Shown: in pieces, positions 35,543 to 44,028 of the stretch
How the letters are laid out: each line of letters opens with the position of its first letter
Numbering within the stretch: the stretch's first letter is position 1
Assembly (NCBI GenBank): GCA_027694045.1
Contig: JAQEWB010000002.1
Span: forward strand, 496,001 to 560,000
DNA length: 64,000 nucleotides
Source: Bacillaceae bacterium OF18-1A
Lineage (GTDB): Bacteria; Bacillota; Bacilli; Bacillales; Bacillaceae_G
Direction: 5' to 3'
Translations under genes and position numbers: made by a program
The notes under the pieces: generated by a model
What the model saw: the letters and a program-made list of their open reading frames with translations, nothing else
The model's database searches: none
What the model was told of the DNA's origin: nothing

Positions 35543-36847
35543 TTATTTAGTAACGATACCGTGCACTAATGTCGGCGCATATACATGGTCTTTAGCGATC
35601 TTCATGTTCTCATAAATTTTCGCTTTCACATCTTCTACATTTTCACGATTTGCGTAAATTGTAACTAAAGAGTCACCTTTTTTCACGCTATCGCCTACTT
35701 TTTTACGAAGCATTAAACCAACTGCTAAATCAATTTCAGATTCCTTCGTCGCACGTCCTGCTCCTAGAAGCATTGCTGCTGTTCCGATTTCATCTGCAAC
35801 GATTTCTGATACATATCCATCTTCTTTTGCTTCCACTTCAATTTTAAATTGTGCTTGTGGCAATTTAGAAGGATCATCAACAACAGATGCATCTCCACCT
35901 TGTGCTGATAAGAACGTTTTGAATGATTCTAGTGCTTTACCATTGTTCATTACTTCAATTAATTTTTCACGTGCATCTTCTAACGATGAAGCTTGTCCAG
36001 CAAGGTATACCATTTGACTTCCAAGTGTTAAACATAACTCTTCTAAATCTTTCGGTCCTTTACCTTGTAATGTATCAATTGCTTCTTGTACTTCTAATGC
36101 GTTACCGATAGCCTCACCAAGTGGTTGACTCATATCAGAAATAACGGCCATCGTATTACGGCCAACGTTATTACCGATACGTACCATAGCTTCTGCTAAA
36201 CGTTTTGCATCCTCGTCTGTTTTCATAAATGCACCTGCTCCTGTTTTTACATCAAGAACAATTGCATCTGCACCAGCAGCAATCTTTTTACTCATAATAG
36301 AGCTTGCAATAAGCGGAATTGAGTTTACTGTTGCTGTTACATCACGAAGTGCATACAACTTTTTATCAGCAGGTGTTAAGTTTCCACTTTGACCGATAAC
36401 AGCAATTTTATTTTCATTTACAAGACGCATGAATTCATCATTTTCGATTTCAACATGGAATCCTGGAACTGCTTCTAATTTATCAATTGTACCACCAGTA
36501 TGTCCTAAACCACGTCCAGACATTTTTGCAACCGGTACACCTAAAGCGGCTACTAATGGACCTAATACAAGTGTCGTTGTATCACCAACACCACCTGTTG
36601 AGTGCTTATCTACTTTTATCCCTTCAATAGCTGATAAGTCGATTGTATCACCGCTATTTACCATTGCCATCGTTAAATCAGCACGTTCTTGATCATTCAT
36701 ATCTTGGAAGAAAATTGCCATTGCAAGTGAACTTACTTGATAATCAGGAATATCACCATTCGTATATCCTTCAACAATAAAGTTAATTTCTTCTGTCGTT
36801 AATGCATGTCCGTCACGTTTTTTTGCAATTAGGTCCACCATTCTCAT
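35543..36847 (-). CDS. pdp: pyrimidine-nucleoside phosphorylase
   Basis: The 434-residue enzyme splits uridine, thymidine and deoxyuridine with phosphate to base and (deoxy)ribose 1-phosphate. The signature [23 protein letters not shown] near residue 80, [17 protein letters not shown] near 110 and [21 protein letters not shown] near 185 are complete. It is the third gene of deoB-punA-pdp and lies seven bases after punA. Confidence 0.95.
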   Translation of the reverse strand: MRMVDLIAKKRDGHALTTEEINFIVEGYTNGDIPDYQVSSLAMAIFFQDMNDQERADLTMAMVNSGDTIDLSAIEGIKVDKHSTGGVGDTTTLVLGPLVAALGVPVAKMSGRGLGHTGGTIDKLEAVPGFHVEIENDEFMRLVNENKIAVIGQSGNLTPADKKLYALRDVTATVNSIPLIASSIMSKKIAAGADAIVLDVKTGAGAFMKTDEDAKRLAEAMVRIGNNVGRNTMAVISDMSQPLGEAIGNALEVQEAIDTLQGKGPKDLEELCLTLGSQMVYLAGQASSLEDAREKLIEVMNNGKALESFKTFLSAQGGDASVVDDPSKLPQAQFKIEVEAKEDGYVSEIVADEIGTAAMLLGAGRATKESEIDLAVGLMLRKKVGDSVKKGDSLVTIYANRENVEDVKAKIYENMKIAKDHVYAPTLVHGIVTK

Positions 36848-36854
36848 TGTGAGG

Positions 36855-37676
36855 TCACCCCTTCATTTGTTTTACGATTGCTTTTACTAATGCTAAGAAG
36901 TTAGCTTTAACACGTTCTGTCGTTTCAATTACTTCATCGTGGTGAAGTGGCTGATCTAAAATACCAGCTGCCATATTTGAAATACAAGAAATACCAAGTA
37001 CTTTCATACCTGCATGACGCGCTACAATTACTTCCGGTACTGTTGACATACCAACTGCATCTCCGCCAAGTGTACGAAGCATACGAATTTCAGCAGGTGT
37101 TTCATATACAGGACCTGTCATTCCAACGTACACACCTTCTTGTACTTTAATATTTAAATCTGCTGCAACTTGTTTCGCCATTTCGCGAAGTTCTACCGTA
37201 TATGATGTAGACATATCAGGGAAACGTACACCCATTTCTGAATCATTTGGTCCGATTAATGGATTCGTACCCATGAAGTTGATATGGTCCGAAATTAACA
37301 TTAAATCACCTGGTTCAAATGATGTATTTACACCACCAGCTGCGTTCGTTACAACAACTGTCTCTACACCTAATTCTTTCATAACACGAACTGGGAATGT
37401 TACTTTTTGCATGTCATATCCTTCGTAGAAGTGGAAACGTCCTTGCATTGCTACTACTGTTACACCTTGAAGTGTACCAAATACTAGTTGACCCGCATGG
37501 CCTTCTACAGTTGAAACTGGGAATTCAGGGATTTCACTGTAAGGTACTGTTACTGCATTTTCAATCTCATCTGCTAATACACCTAGTCCAGATCCAAGGA
37601 TTAATCCTACTTGTGGTGTTTCTTGAAATTTCTCCTTTAAGTATGAAGCTGATTTTGTAATAAGTTCACGATTCAT
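36855..37676 (-). CDS. punA: purine-nucleoside phosphorylase
   Basis: This 273-residue trimeric-type phosphorylase acts on inosine and guanosine. Motifs are GLILGSGLG near residue 24, GRFHFYEGY near 80, VTNAAGGVN near 112, and [12 protein letters not shown] near 214. It corresponds to B. subtilis PupG. It is 12 bases downstream of deoB. Products feed deoB and purine salvage. Confidence 0.95.
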   Translation of the reverse strand: MNRELITKSASYLKEKFQETPQVGLILGSGLGVLADEIENAVTVPYSEIPEFPVSTVEGHAGQLVFGTLQGVTVVAMQGRFHFYEGYDMQKVTFPVRVMKELGVETVVVTNAAGGVNTSFEPGDLMLISDHINFMGTNPLIGPNDSEMGVRFPDMSTSYTVELREMAKQVAADLNIKVQEGVYVGMTGPVYETPAEIRMLRTLGGDAVGMSTVPEVIVARHAGMKVLGISCISNMAAGILDQPLHHDEVIETTERVKANFLALVKAIVKQMKG

Positions 37677-37688
37677 TTGTTTATCCCC

Positions 37689-38873
37689 CTATTTCTTTAG
37701 CTCGTTTAAGAAGCTTGTTCCGTATTCTGGCATTTTCACACCGAAGTTTTCTGCTACAGTTGCACCAATATCAGCAAATGTTTGACGAAGTGGTAACTCT
37801 TGTCCGCCTTCTTTCATGCTTGGGCTATATGCTAATAATGGTACATATTCACGTGTATGGTCAGTACCGTGGTGAATTGGATCATTACCGTGGTCTGCTG
37901 TAATTAATAATAGATCATCTTCTTTTAGCTTTTCGAACACTTCTGGAAGACGTGCATCATATTCTTGCAGCGCTTCTCCATATCCTTGTGGATCACGGCG
38001 ATGACCGAATAATGCATCAAAGTCTACTAAGTTTAAGAAGCTAAGACCTGTAAAGTCCATATTTAATGTATCTACAAGCTTATCCATTCCATCCATGTTA
38101 GACTTCGTGCGAAGTGATTCAGTTACCCCTTCACCATCGTATATGTCAGAAATTTTACCAATAGCAATTACATCATAGTTGCTATCTTTTAATTCATTCA
38201 TTACTGTACGACCGAATGGTTTTAACGCATAGTCATGACGGTTTGGTGTACGCGTGAATTTACCTGGTTCTCCAACGAACGGACGAGCGATAACACGCCC
38301 TACCATGTACTTCTCATCTAACGTTAATTCACGTGCAATTTTACAAATTTTATATAACTCATCAAGTGGCACTACTTCTTCGTGTGCTGCAATTTGTAAT
38401 ACACTATCAGCAGACGTATAAACGATTAAAGAGCCTGTTTCCATTTGTTCTTGACCAAGTTCATCAAGAATTTCAGTTCCAGAAGCTGGCTTATTACCGA
38501 TAATTTTACGGCCTGTTTTTTCTTCTAATTCATCGAGTAATTCTTTCGGGAATCCATCAGGGAACACTTGGAATGGCGTATCAATGTAAAGACCCATGAT
38601 TTCCCAGTGTCCAGTCATTGTATCTTTACCAGTAGATTTTTCTTGCATTTTCGTATAATACCCAAGCGGTTTTTCTACTTTAGAGATCCCTTTCATTTCA
38701 CGAATGTTACCAAGACCTAACTTCACCATGTTTGGCATTTTTAATCCATTCATATGTTCAGCAATGTGACCAATTGTGTCAGATCCTAAATCACCGAATT
38801 GCTCAGCATCTGGTGCTTCACCAATTCCCACTGAATCCATTACGACTAGGAATATACGTTTATATTTATTCAT
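37689..38873 (-). CDS. deoB: phosphopentomutase
   Basis: DeoB (394 residues) moves phosphate from C1 to C5 of ribose or deoxyribose. It is an alkaline-phosphatase-fold enzyme with two metal ions: [14 protein letters not shown] near residue 10 with the metal-binding Asp, the phosphothreonine in KDTMTGHWE near residue 84, and ITADHGNDP near 328. A perfect AGGAGG precedes the ATG. It leads the nucleoside operon, after a leader of about 200 bases. Confidence 0.96.
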   Translation of the reverse strand: MNKYKRIFLVVMDSVGIGEAPDAEQFGDLGSDTIGHIAEHMNGLKMPNMVKLGLGNIREMKGISKVEKPLGYYTKMQEKSTGKDTMTGHWEIMGLYIDTPFQVFPDGFPKELLDELEEKTGRKIIGNKPASGTEILDELGQEQMETGSLIVYTSADSVLQIAAHEEVVPLDELYKICKIARELTLDEKYMVGRVIARPFVGEPGKFTRTPNRHDYALKPFGRTVMNELKDSNYDVIAIGKISDIYDGEGVTESLRTKSNMDGMDKLVDTLNMDFTGLSFLNLVDFDALFGHRRDPQGYGEALQEYDARLPEVFEKLKEDDLLLITADHGNDPIHHGTDHTREYVPLLAYSPSMKEGGQELPLRQTFADIGATVAENFGVKMPEYGTSFLNELKK

Positions 38874-39111
38874 AATTGCGACCTCCTATAAGTTCAGTTC
38901 TACTTCTTGTAGTATGTTCAAAACGCTATAAAGTGAAACTGTTATCCATAAGAATTCTCTTTCGTTCTTATGATTTAACAATATTTCTTTAATTCATTCT
39001 CTAACCTATTTCGTTTGACTTGAAACGACTCAAAAACATTTCTAGTTTTTTCTAAGTCAGATGTCAGACATCTGATATTGATATCATAACATGTTTACGC
39101 TTTCTTTTTAA
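38874..39111 (-). promoter_or_regulatory. deoB leader with promoter, cre-like site and palindromic operator
   Basis: The minus strand has TTTTAA-like TTAAAA (39106-39111), 17 bases, and TATGAT (39083-39088). A catabolite response element candidate, AAGAAAGCGTAAACA (39092-39106), differs from the CcpA consensus at one conserved base and covers the spacer. Just downstream is a perfect palindrome, TCAGATGT-CTG-ACATCTGA (39057-39075). The rest of the leader holds a hairpin ATAAGAA/TTCTTAT (38948-38971) and no gene. The region 39112-39200 shows nothing recognised. Confidence 0.65.
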
Positions 39112-39200
39112 TACACTTTTGTAGAATTTCTTATTTTCTTCACACTTCTATTGTAATCCATTCTACACAGAAGTGCTAATTATTTCATGATATAAAAATA

Positions 39201-39227
39201 AAAAGTAGCTCTAAAGAGCTACTTTTT
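39201..39227 (-). terminator. terminator of the YtkA-like lipoprotein gene
   Basis: AAAAGTAGCTCT and AGAGCTACTTTT with a 2-base loop, placed at the stop codon. Confidence 0.9.
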
Positions 39228-39951
39228 ATTTTACTTCTACTGTTTCTTCTTTATGTTCATGCAGTTCGCCTTTTTTCACATGCACTTTTACTTTATAAGT
39301 ACCGTTCTCTTTGAAAGTATGTTTACTTTCATACTCTCCTTTATTCCCTTCTTTCGCTGGAATAAACTCGTGTTTTTCAACACCATCTTTCCAAATCTCA
39401 AGTTGTACTTCAGCACCAGTTAATGCTTCTTCTTTTTGCTTTAGATGAACTTTCATCGTTGATTCTGTATTTGCTTTTACGTCACCAGCCATAAGATGAA
39501 TCATTGTATCACTCTTATGATCGCCATGAGCAGTTTCTTTCTTCGCATCTTCCACTTTCGCATTTCCTACAGCTACTTTTACTTCTGGCATAACATGCAT
39601 TTCACGCGCATTTGTATGAGCAATAATATGGTATACTCCGTCCGTCTCAAATGTTTTCTCCACAGCATAAACACCTTTTCCTTTATGCTTACCATTTAAC
39701 ATCTCATGCTTTTCGTCGCCATCTTTCCAAATTTCAAACTTCACATCATCAGCATCTGTTACCTTTTCTTTTCCTTGTGTAACGAGTGCTTGTACTTCTG
39801 TTTTTTCACCTGGTTTAATTTCTTTCGGATTTGTTTGAACTGCTACTTTTACAGCTTCAAGTTTCTGTTCTTTTTTCGGTTCTTCTTTGTTTGTATTACA
39901 GCCAGCTAATGCTAGCATCGCGATAAATAAAGTCATAATAAGTTTTTTCAT
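39226..39951 (-). CDS. two-repeat YtkA-like lipoprotein
   Basis: The ribosome site AAGGAGG lies inside the first codons of the longest frame, so the start is one of the later ATGs; 39951 is chosen, giving 241 residues. The lipobox is LALAGC near residue 17, with a lysine-rich linker after it. The mature part has two repeats, each with DVKFEIWKDGDEKHEM or VQLEIWKDGVEKHEFI, then a KGVYAVEKTF/KGEYESKHTF strand and a DGVYHIIAHT/NGTYKVKVHV strand. This is the YtkA-like immunoglobulin-type domain, sometimes linked to copper or cytochrome assembly (FixH-like). Histidines in HEM and HNAREMHVM could bind metal. The role is unknown. Confidence 0.82.
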   Translation of the reverse strand: MKKLIMTLFIAMLALAGCNTNKEEPKKEQKLEAVKVAVQTNPKEIKPGEKTEVQALVTQGKEKVTDADDVKFEIWKDGDEKHEMLNGKHKGKGVYAVEKTFETDGVYHIIAHTNAREMHVMPEVKVAVGNAKVEDAKKETAHGDHKSDTMIHLMAGDVKANTESTMKVHLKQKEEALTGAEVQLEIWKDGVEKHEFIPAKEGNKGEYESKHTFKENGTYKVKVHVKKGELHEHKEETVEVK

Positions 39952-40070
39952 CATCATTTCCTCCTTCATACTTTATTTAGTATAGAGGAAATACATTGTA
40001 ATATTCCAGCATTCTGCTGAAAACAATGTACGAAATATTTGTGAAGTTTCTGTGAAATTTTTATTCTATG

Positions 40071-40096
40071 AAAAAAAGAGCATAGTAACTATGCTC
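40071..40096 (-). terminator. terminator of the xerD unit
   Basis: GAGCATAG and CTATGCTC around the xerD stop with a U-run on the minus strand. Confidence 0.85.
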
Positions 40097-40979
40097 TCGG
40101 ATGAAACTGTTTATATACATCTTTTAATCTAGTTTTCGAAACGTGCGTATATATTTGCGTCGTTGAAATATCTGCATGTCCAAGCATTTCTTGTACAGCA
40201 CGTAAGTCTGCTCCATTTTCTAATAAATGCGTGGCAAAAGAGTGCCGTAACGTATGAGGTGTAAGCTCCTTTTCAATATTTGCTTCTTTCGCTAATCGTT
40301 TTAATATTTTCCAAAACCCTTGTCTTGATAATCGATTACCGTGATGGTTTAAAAAGAGTGCATCTACTGCTTTTTTACCCATCAATTCTCTTCTTCCTTT
40401 TTCAATATACTTTTGAATTGCTTCCGTCGCTAAACTTCCTAGTGGAATAATTCTTTCTTTATTCCCTTTCCCTATGCAACGAACAAATCCCATCGTTAAA
40501 TGTACATCTTCTAAGTTTAATGCAATTAATTCTGAAACACGAAGTCCTGTTGCATATAATAACTCTAACATCGCCTTATCGCGAATTCCAAAAGCACTTG
40601 TCATTTTTGGTGTTTGAAGTAACGCCTCTACTTCATCGACTGATAATACTTTTGGTAGTTTTCGCTCTCCTTGCGGTGTTTCAATGTGCACTGATGGATC
40701 GTGCTCTACCGCTCGCTCACGCAGTAGAAATTGATGGAACGAACGAATCGATGCAATATGACGCGCTAATGTTTTTGAAGATTTTCCGTTTTCTTTTAAA
40801 TACTGCAAAAAGTTAACGATGTGCAACCGTGTCACTTCATGAAAAGTTTTTGCCTGTTCTACATTTTGTAAATACTTTACATAGCTTTTTAAATCACGTT
40901 CATAAGACACTACTGTATTTTTCGCTAATCCTTTTTCGACAACCATGTAATGAATAAAATCTTTTAATTGATCTTCCAA
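40089..40979 (-). CDS. xerD: site-specific tyrosine recombinase XerD
   Basis: XerD (296 residues) with XerC resolves chromosome dimers at dif. The N-terminal SAM-like DNA-binding part is followed by the catalytic domain: Arg in ATGLRVSEL near residue 147, the [27 protein letters not shown] block with His-x-x-Arg and the second His, and the nucleophile Tyr in TTQIYTHV near 279. The order fur-yqzK-xerD-(deoB) matches the B. subtilis ripX region. Confidence 0.96.
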   Translation of the reverse strand: MEDQLKDFIHYMVVEKGLAKNTVVSYERDLKSYVKYLQNVEQAKTFHEVTRLHIVNFLQYLKENGKSSKTLARHIASIRSFHQFLLRERAVEHDPSVHIETPQGERKLPKVLSVDEVEALLQTPKMTSAFGIRDKAMLELLYATGLRVSELIALNLEDVHLTMGFVRCIGKGNKERIIPLGSLATEAIQKYIEKGRRELMGKKAVDALFLNHHGNRLSRQGFWKILKRLAKEANIEKELTPHTLRHSFATHLLENGADLRAVQEMLGHADISTTQIYTHVSKTRLKDVYKQFHPRA

Positions 40980-40985
40980 TCTACA

Positions 40986-41216
40986 CTACTCCCCATTTTC
41001 ATAGAAAAACATCATTCTATTTACGAAAGCATCCTTTGCCGGTTCTTCATTCCCTGATACTTTTTCTACAGTCTCTTCTTTTGGTTTTTCATAACGATGA
41101 TAGCTTTCATATTCTTCATTTATCCATAGTATAGCGAAATAAAACAAAATCGTACAACTTGTAAATAATAAAAATACTTTTATTCCATCAAAAGTTAATT
41201 TTAAAGCTCGGCGCAT
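40986..41216 (-). CDS. yqzK: DUF4227 membrane protein YqzK
   Basis: The ATG at 41216 (MRRALKLTFDGIKVFLLFT) follows GGAGG by eight bases and gives 76 residues. One membrane helix (VFLLFTSCTILFYFAILWI) is followed by a charged tail. It matches the small YqzK family, found between fur and xerD in Bacillus. It lies six bases before xerD, so they share a transcript. Function unknown. Confidence 0.85.
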   Translation of the reverse strand: MRRALKLTFDGIKVFLLFTSCTILFYFAILWINEEYESYHRYEKPKEETVEKVSGNEEPAKDAFVNRMMFFYENGE

Positions 41217-41284
41217 TGTAATTTCCTCCAAAGTATAAGTTATTACAACATATGCCAAGCTTTCACCAATTTATACCTTATTCA

Positions 41285-41321
41285 AATAAAAAACCTCTTC
41301 CTAGTTAAATAGGAAAAGGTT
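41285..41321 (-). terminator. terminator of fur
   Basis: Minus-strand AACCTTTTCCTA pairs (one G-U) with TAGGAAGAGGTT, then a U-run. Confidence 0.85.
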
Positions 41322-41775
41322 ATTTTTCATCCGTTTCATTTTCTTGACAATTTTTACAAATTCCATGGAATGTTAAACGATGATCCTTCACCTTAAAGCT
41401 CCAGTCTCGTTCTACTTTCTTCTCCACTTCACCAAGTAAATCTTCTTGTATTTCTTGTACAGCACCACACTGCGTACAAATCAAATGATGGTGGAAACGC
41501 TGCGCACCTTCTTGGCGTAAGTCATAGCGTGAAACACCGTCTCCAAAGTTAATCTTATCGACAACTTTTAACTCAGATAATAACTCTAAAGTTCGATAGA
41601 CAGTTGCTAATCCGATCTCTGGCGACTTTTCTTTTACAAGGAGGTAAACATCTTCCGCACTTAAATGATCTTCTTCATTTTCTAGCAGCACACGAACTGT
41701 TGCTTCACGTTGCGGTGTTAACTTATAGCTCGCTGCATGCAATTGCTTCTTAATTCGTTCAATTCTCTCTTCCAT
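41320..41775 (-). CDS. fur: ferric uptake regulator
   Basis: This 151-residue Fur-family repressor controls iron uptake genes using ferrous iron as co-repressor. The N-terminal winged helix has YKLTPQREATVRVLLENEEDHLSAEDVY. The metal region shows HHHLICTQCGAV and the structural-zinc pair CKNCQ near the end. Position next to yqzK and xerD marks it as Fur rather than PerR or Zur. A promoter and a Fur-box-like site lie upstream, suggesting autoregulation. Confidence 0.94.
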   Translation of the reverse strand: MEERIERIKKQLHAASYKLTPQREATVRVLLENEEDHLSAEDVYLLVKEKSPEIGLATVYRTLELLSELKVVDKINFGDGVSRYDLRQEGAQRFHHHLICTQCGAVQEIQEDLLGEVEKKVERDWSFKVKDHRLTFHGICKNCQENETDEK

Positions 41776-41808
41776 TCGGTACTACTCCCTCCTCGCCACT
41801 CTTACACC

Positions 41809-41836
41809 ATTATATCAGAAGAAGGGCTTCTGTCAA
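41809..41836 (-). promoter_or_regulatory. fur promoter
   Basis: Minus-strand TTGACA (41831-41836), 16 bases, TATAAT (41809-41814): both hexamers are perfect. Confidence 0.88.
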
Positions 41837-41860
41837 AAGAAAAAAACAATAAAAACAAAT

Positions 41861-41875
41861 TGATAATTATTCTCA
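41861..41875. promoter_or_regulatory. Fur-box-like 7-1-7 palindrome
   Basis: TGATAAT-T-ATTCTCA fits the 7-1-7 Fur box (TGATAATnATTATCA) with one mismatch. It lies 25 bases upstream of the fur -35. Feedback by Fur or the related PerR is plausible. Confidence 0.55.
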
Positions 41876-41883
41876 AAAAGTAT

Positions 41884-42531
41884 TTATTTTTTATTAATAG
41901 ACTCGACGACTTCTTTCATTAAAACTGGTGATGCGTAAGCTTCCACACTAGAAGCAAGAGCTAACACCGCTCCAATTACAAGAAAGAAGCATGTATAGCG
42001 AATTAATAATGGTAATAGCGGCTCGGTTATTTTTCTAATAAACTGATGCCTAATCATTCTTAAAGAAAAACTAGCAGCAATTGTTGTCATAACGAGAAAA
42101 ACTGGAATGATAATTAAGTTTTGTGGCAATACAGACACAAATGCTAATAATAGTCCGTTCCATCCATGCTGACTTACTAAAAATCCTACTGTAAATCCAA
42201 CAACTACTCCTTTTGCAAATAATAAAATAAAAATGAGTGGCAATCCAATGATTGAGATTCCTAAAATCCAAATAAATCCAATGTATTTTAATTGCGAAAA
42301 GTAACTTTCTCGAAACATTTCGCCTGCGATTGCAAATTCTCCTTTAGAAACTTGTCCAAAAAAACGTTGTAAATAAAATGATAAATCTTGTTTTTGATTA
42401 ATTTGTAAACTATTCACAAGAATGGCTCCAAATATTACTCCCATCAATAACAAAACAGCGTTAAATATATATAATGAAGAATTCTCCTGTATGTGAGACA
42501 TTACACGGTCTTGCCAAGTTTTTCGCCACAT
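41884..42531 (-). CDS. spoIIM: stage II sporulation protein M
   Basis: SpoIIM (215 residues) is a membrane protein with about five helices that, with SpoIID and SpoIIP, drives septal wall remodelling and engulfment of the forespore. Length and sequence (GWNGLLLAFVSVLPQNLIIIPVFL) match B. subtilis SpoIIM. Its ATG is preceded by GGAGGG, and a sigma-E-type promoter lies about 30 bases upstream. It is a single gene. Confidence 0.95.
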   Translation of the reverse strand: MWRKTWQDRVMSHIQENSSLYIFNAVLLLMGVIFGAILVNSLQINQKQDLSFYLQRFFGQVSKGEFAIAGEMFRESYFSQLKYIGFIWILGISIIGLPLIFILLFAKGVVVGFTVGFLVSQHGWNGLLLAFVSVLPQNLIIIPVFLVMTTIAASFSLRMIRHQFIRKITEPLLPLLIRYTCFFLVIGAVLALASSVEAYASPVLMKEVVESINKK

Positions 42532-42562
42532 TTTTCTTCCCTCCGTTCACACTATTACTTAA

Positions 42563-42590
42563 AATGTATGAGAGAAAGAAAAAAGTATGA
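42563..42590 (-). promoter_or_regulatory. sigma-E-like promoter of spoIIM
   Basis: Minus-strand CATACATT (42563-42570) matches the sigma-E -10 (CATACAnT); TCATACT (42584-42590) lies 13 bases upstream as -35. Confidence 0.7.
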
Positions 42591-42600
42591 CGAATTAACA

Positions 42601-42639
42601 TTGAAATTCCGCTCTACTTTGCTAAACTAAAAAGTAGAG
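42601..42639 (+). promoter_or_regulatory. promoter with a palindrome across the -10 (acetyltransferase gene)
   Basis: TTGAAA (42601-42606), 16 bases, TAAACT (42623-42628). A perfect 9-bp inverted repeat, CTCTACTTT (42612-42620) and AAAGTAGAG (42631-42639), flanks the -10, suggesting an operator for an unidentified repressor. Confidence 0.55.
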
Positions 42640-42656
42640 AATAGGAGGGATTTCTC

Positions 42657-43208
42657 TTGAAACCATTATTATTAGATTTTCCAACATTATTTCAAACTGA
42701 ACGCTTACAAGTTCGCAAGCCGTTTCCAGGTGATGGTGCAGAAGTATATGAAGCAATCCAAGCTTCTCTAGAAGACTTAGTACCGTGGATACCAATTAAC
42801 GCTGAAACAGAAGAAAGTGCAGAAGAAATTGTTCGTAACGCTCACGGACAGTTTTTACTTCGTGAAACACTTGATTTTCACTTATACGATAAAGTATCAG
42901 GGACATTCATCGGAGCGATTACACTTAAACCTGAAAACTGGGATATTCCAAAGTTTTCACTTCACTTCTGGCTACATAGCGCACATACAAAACAAGGCTA
43001 TATGACCGAAGCAATTAAAGGTGCTATTCAATTTGCTTTTGATAAGCTAAGTGCTCGAAGAATTGAAATTCGTACTGATGCAACAAATGTAAATGCATGT
43101 AATTTAGCTGAACGTTTAGAGTTTATTCTAGAAGGTACAATGGAAAATGATTTCCTAGCGCCAGATGGTAGCTTACGTGATGCACGTGTATATGCAAAAA
43201 TTAATTAA
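42657..43208 (+). CDS. RimJ/RimL-type GNAT acetyltransferase
   Basis: This 183-residue protein starts with TTG eight bases after GGAGG. It has the RimJ/L-type layout: FQTERLQVRKPFPGDGAEVYEAI at the start, GTFIGAITL in the middle, and HTKQGYMTEAIKGAIQFAFDKLSARRIEIRTDATNVNACNLAERLEF near residues 108-155, where the acetyl-CoA loop (usual Q/RxxGxG/A) is KQGYM. Members acetylate protein N-termini or small amines. The substrate is unknown. Its promoter holds a palindrome, so it is probably controlled. Confidence 0.88.
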   Translation: MKPLLLDFPTLFQTERLQVRKPFPGDGAEVYEAIQASLEDLVPWIPINAETEESAEEIVRNAHGQFLLRETLDFHLYDKVSGTFIGAITLKPENWDIPKFSLHFWLHSAHTKQGYMTEAIKGAIQFAFDKLSARRIEIRTDATNVNACNLAERLEFILEGTMENDFLAPDGSLRDARVYAKIN

Positions 43209-43210
43209 AA

Positions 43211-43233
43211 AACACTCGCCTTCGGCGAGTGTT
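43211..43233. terminator. terminator between the acetyltransferase gene and nudF
   Basis: AACACTCGCC and GGCGAGTGTT with a 3-base loop and T-rich tail, between convergent genes. Confidence 0.85.
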
Positions 43234-43772
43234 TATTTTTGTAGTTGTAAATATTGTACGGCAAACATCGTCTTCGCATCATGAATACGAAGATCTTTCA
43301 TAAGATCAATCGCTTCTTCTAATGACACTTCCATTAATTCTACAAACTCATCTTCATCTAAAGCTGCTTTGTTTTCTTTTTGTTTTAACCCTGTCGCTTT
43401 ATATACATATAAAATCTCATCTGCAAAACCAGGTGATGTATAGAAGGATGTAATAAGTTCCATGTTTTCACATACATATCCTGTTTCTTCCTCTAATTCA
43501 CGAACTGCTGTTACTTCTGGCTTTTCCCCTGGTTCTAATTTCCCAGCTGGAATTTCTATAATCGCCTTTTCAAGCGCCTTACGATACTGCTCAACAAGTA
43601 CAATTTTACCCTCATCTGTAATAGCAATAATAGCAACTGCACCAGGGTGATTTACAATTTCACGTTTACTCATTGCTCCATTTGGTAATACTACATCATC
43701 AACACGAACTTTTATAACTCTACCATCAAAAATCGGTTCAGTTTTTACTGTTCTTTCTGCAAGATTACTCAT
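43233..43772 (-). CDS. nudF: ADP-ribose pyrophosphatase (Nudix)
   Basis: The 179-residue enzyme hydrolyses ADP-ribose to AMP and ribose 5-phosphate. The Nudix box is complete: G in AGKLEPGEKPE through AVRELEEETGYV near residues 78-100, with the upstream VEQYRKALEKAIIEIPAG strand. It corresponds to B. subtilis NudF, which lies next to mciZ as here. Confidence 0.93.
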   Translation of the reverse strand: MSNLAERTVKTEPIFDGRVIKVRVDDVVLPNGAMSKREIVNHPGAVAIIAITDEGKIVLVEQYRKALEKAIIEIPAGKLEPGEKPEVTAVRELEEETGYVCENMELITSFYTSPGFADEILYVYKATGLKQKENKAALDEDEFVELMEVSLEEAIDLMKDLRIHDAKTMFAVQYLQLQK

Positions 43773-43790
43773 ACTACTTCATCTCCCTGT

Positions 43791-43818
43791 TCTATTTCCT
43801 ATTCTTTCCTCATACATT
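43791..43818 (+). promoter_or_regulatory. sigma-E-like promoter of mciZ
   Basis: CATACATT (43811-43818) is identical to the spoIIM -10; TCTATTT (43791-43797) lies 13 bases upstream as a partial -35. mciZ is a sigma-E gene in B. subtilis. Confidence 0.65.
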
Positions 43819-43846
43819 TTACCACATTGAAAGGAGCGTGATAGAA

Positions 43847-43975
43847 ATGAAAGTTTATATTTTACCAAATCGCGTTACGTTAGTCGGCAAAGCATGGCAA
43901 ATTCGCCATAAGCTAAAACAATATGGTAAAGAGTATACAACTGTACAAGAGTGGATTACAGCGAATAAAAAGTAA
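43847..43975 (+). CDS. mciZ: mother-cell FtsZ inhibitor MciZ (42 residues)
   Basis: AAAGGAGCG precedes the ATG. The peptide MKVYILPNRVTLVGKAWQIR continues with HKLKQYGKEYTTVQEWI, following the B. subtilis MciZ pattern (MKVH..P....LVGKAWEIR.KLK.YG....V.DWI) along its whole length. MciZ caps FtsZ filaments and blocks cell division in the mother cell. It lies beside nudF, as in B. subtilis, and behind a sigma-E-like promoter. The gene is small and easily left out of annotation. Confidence 0.92.
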   Translation: MKVYILPNRVTLVGKAWQIRHKLKQYGKEYTTVQEWITANKK

Positions 43976-44028
43976 ACGTTTGTCAACCTCTTTTCCCTTT
44001 CGTACAATAAAGATAAGGAGGTTGACTT

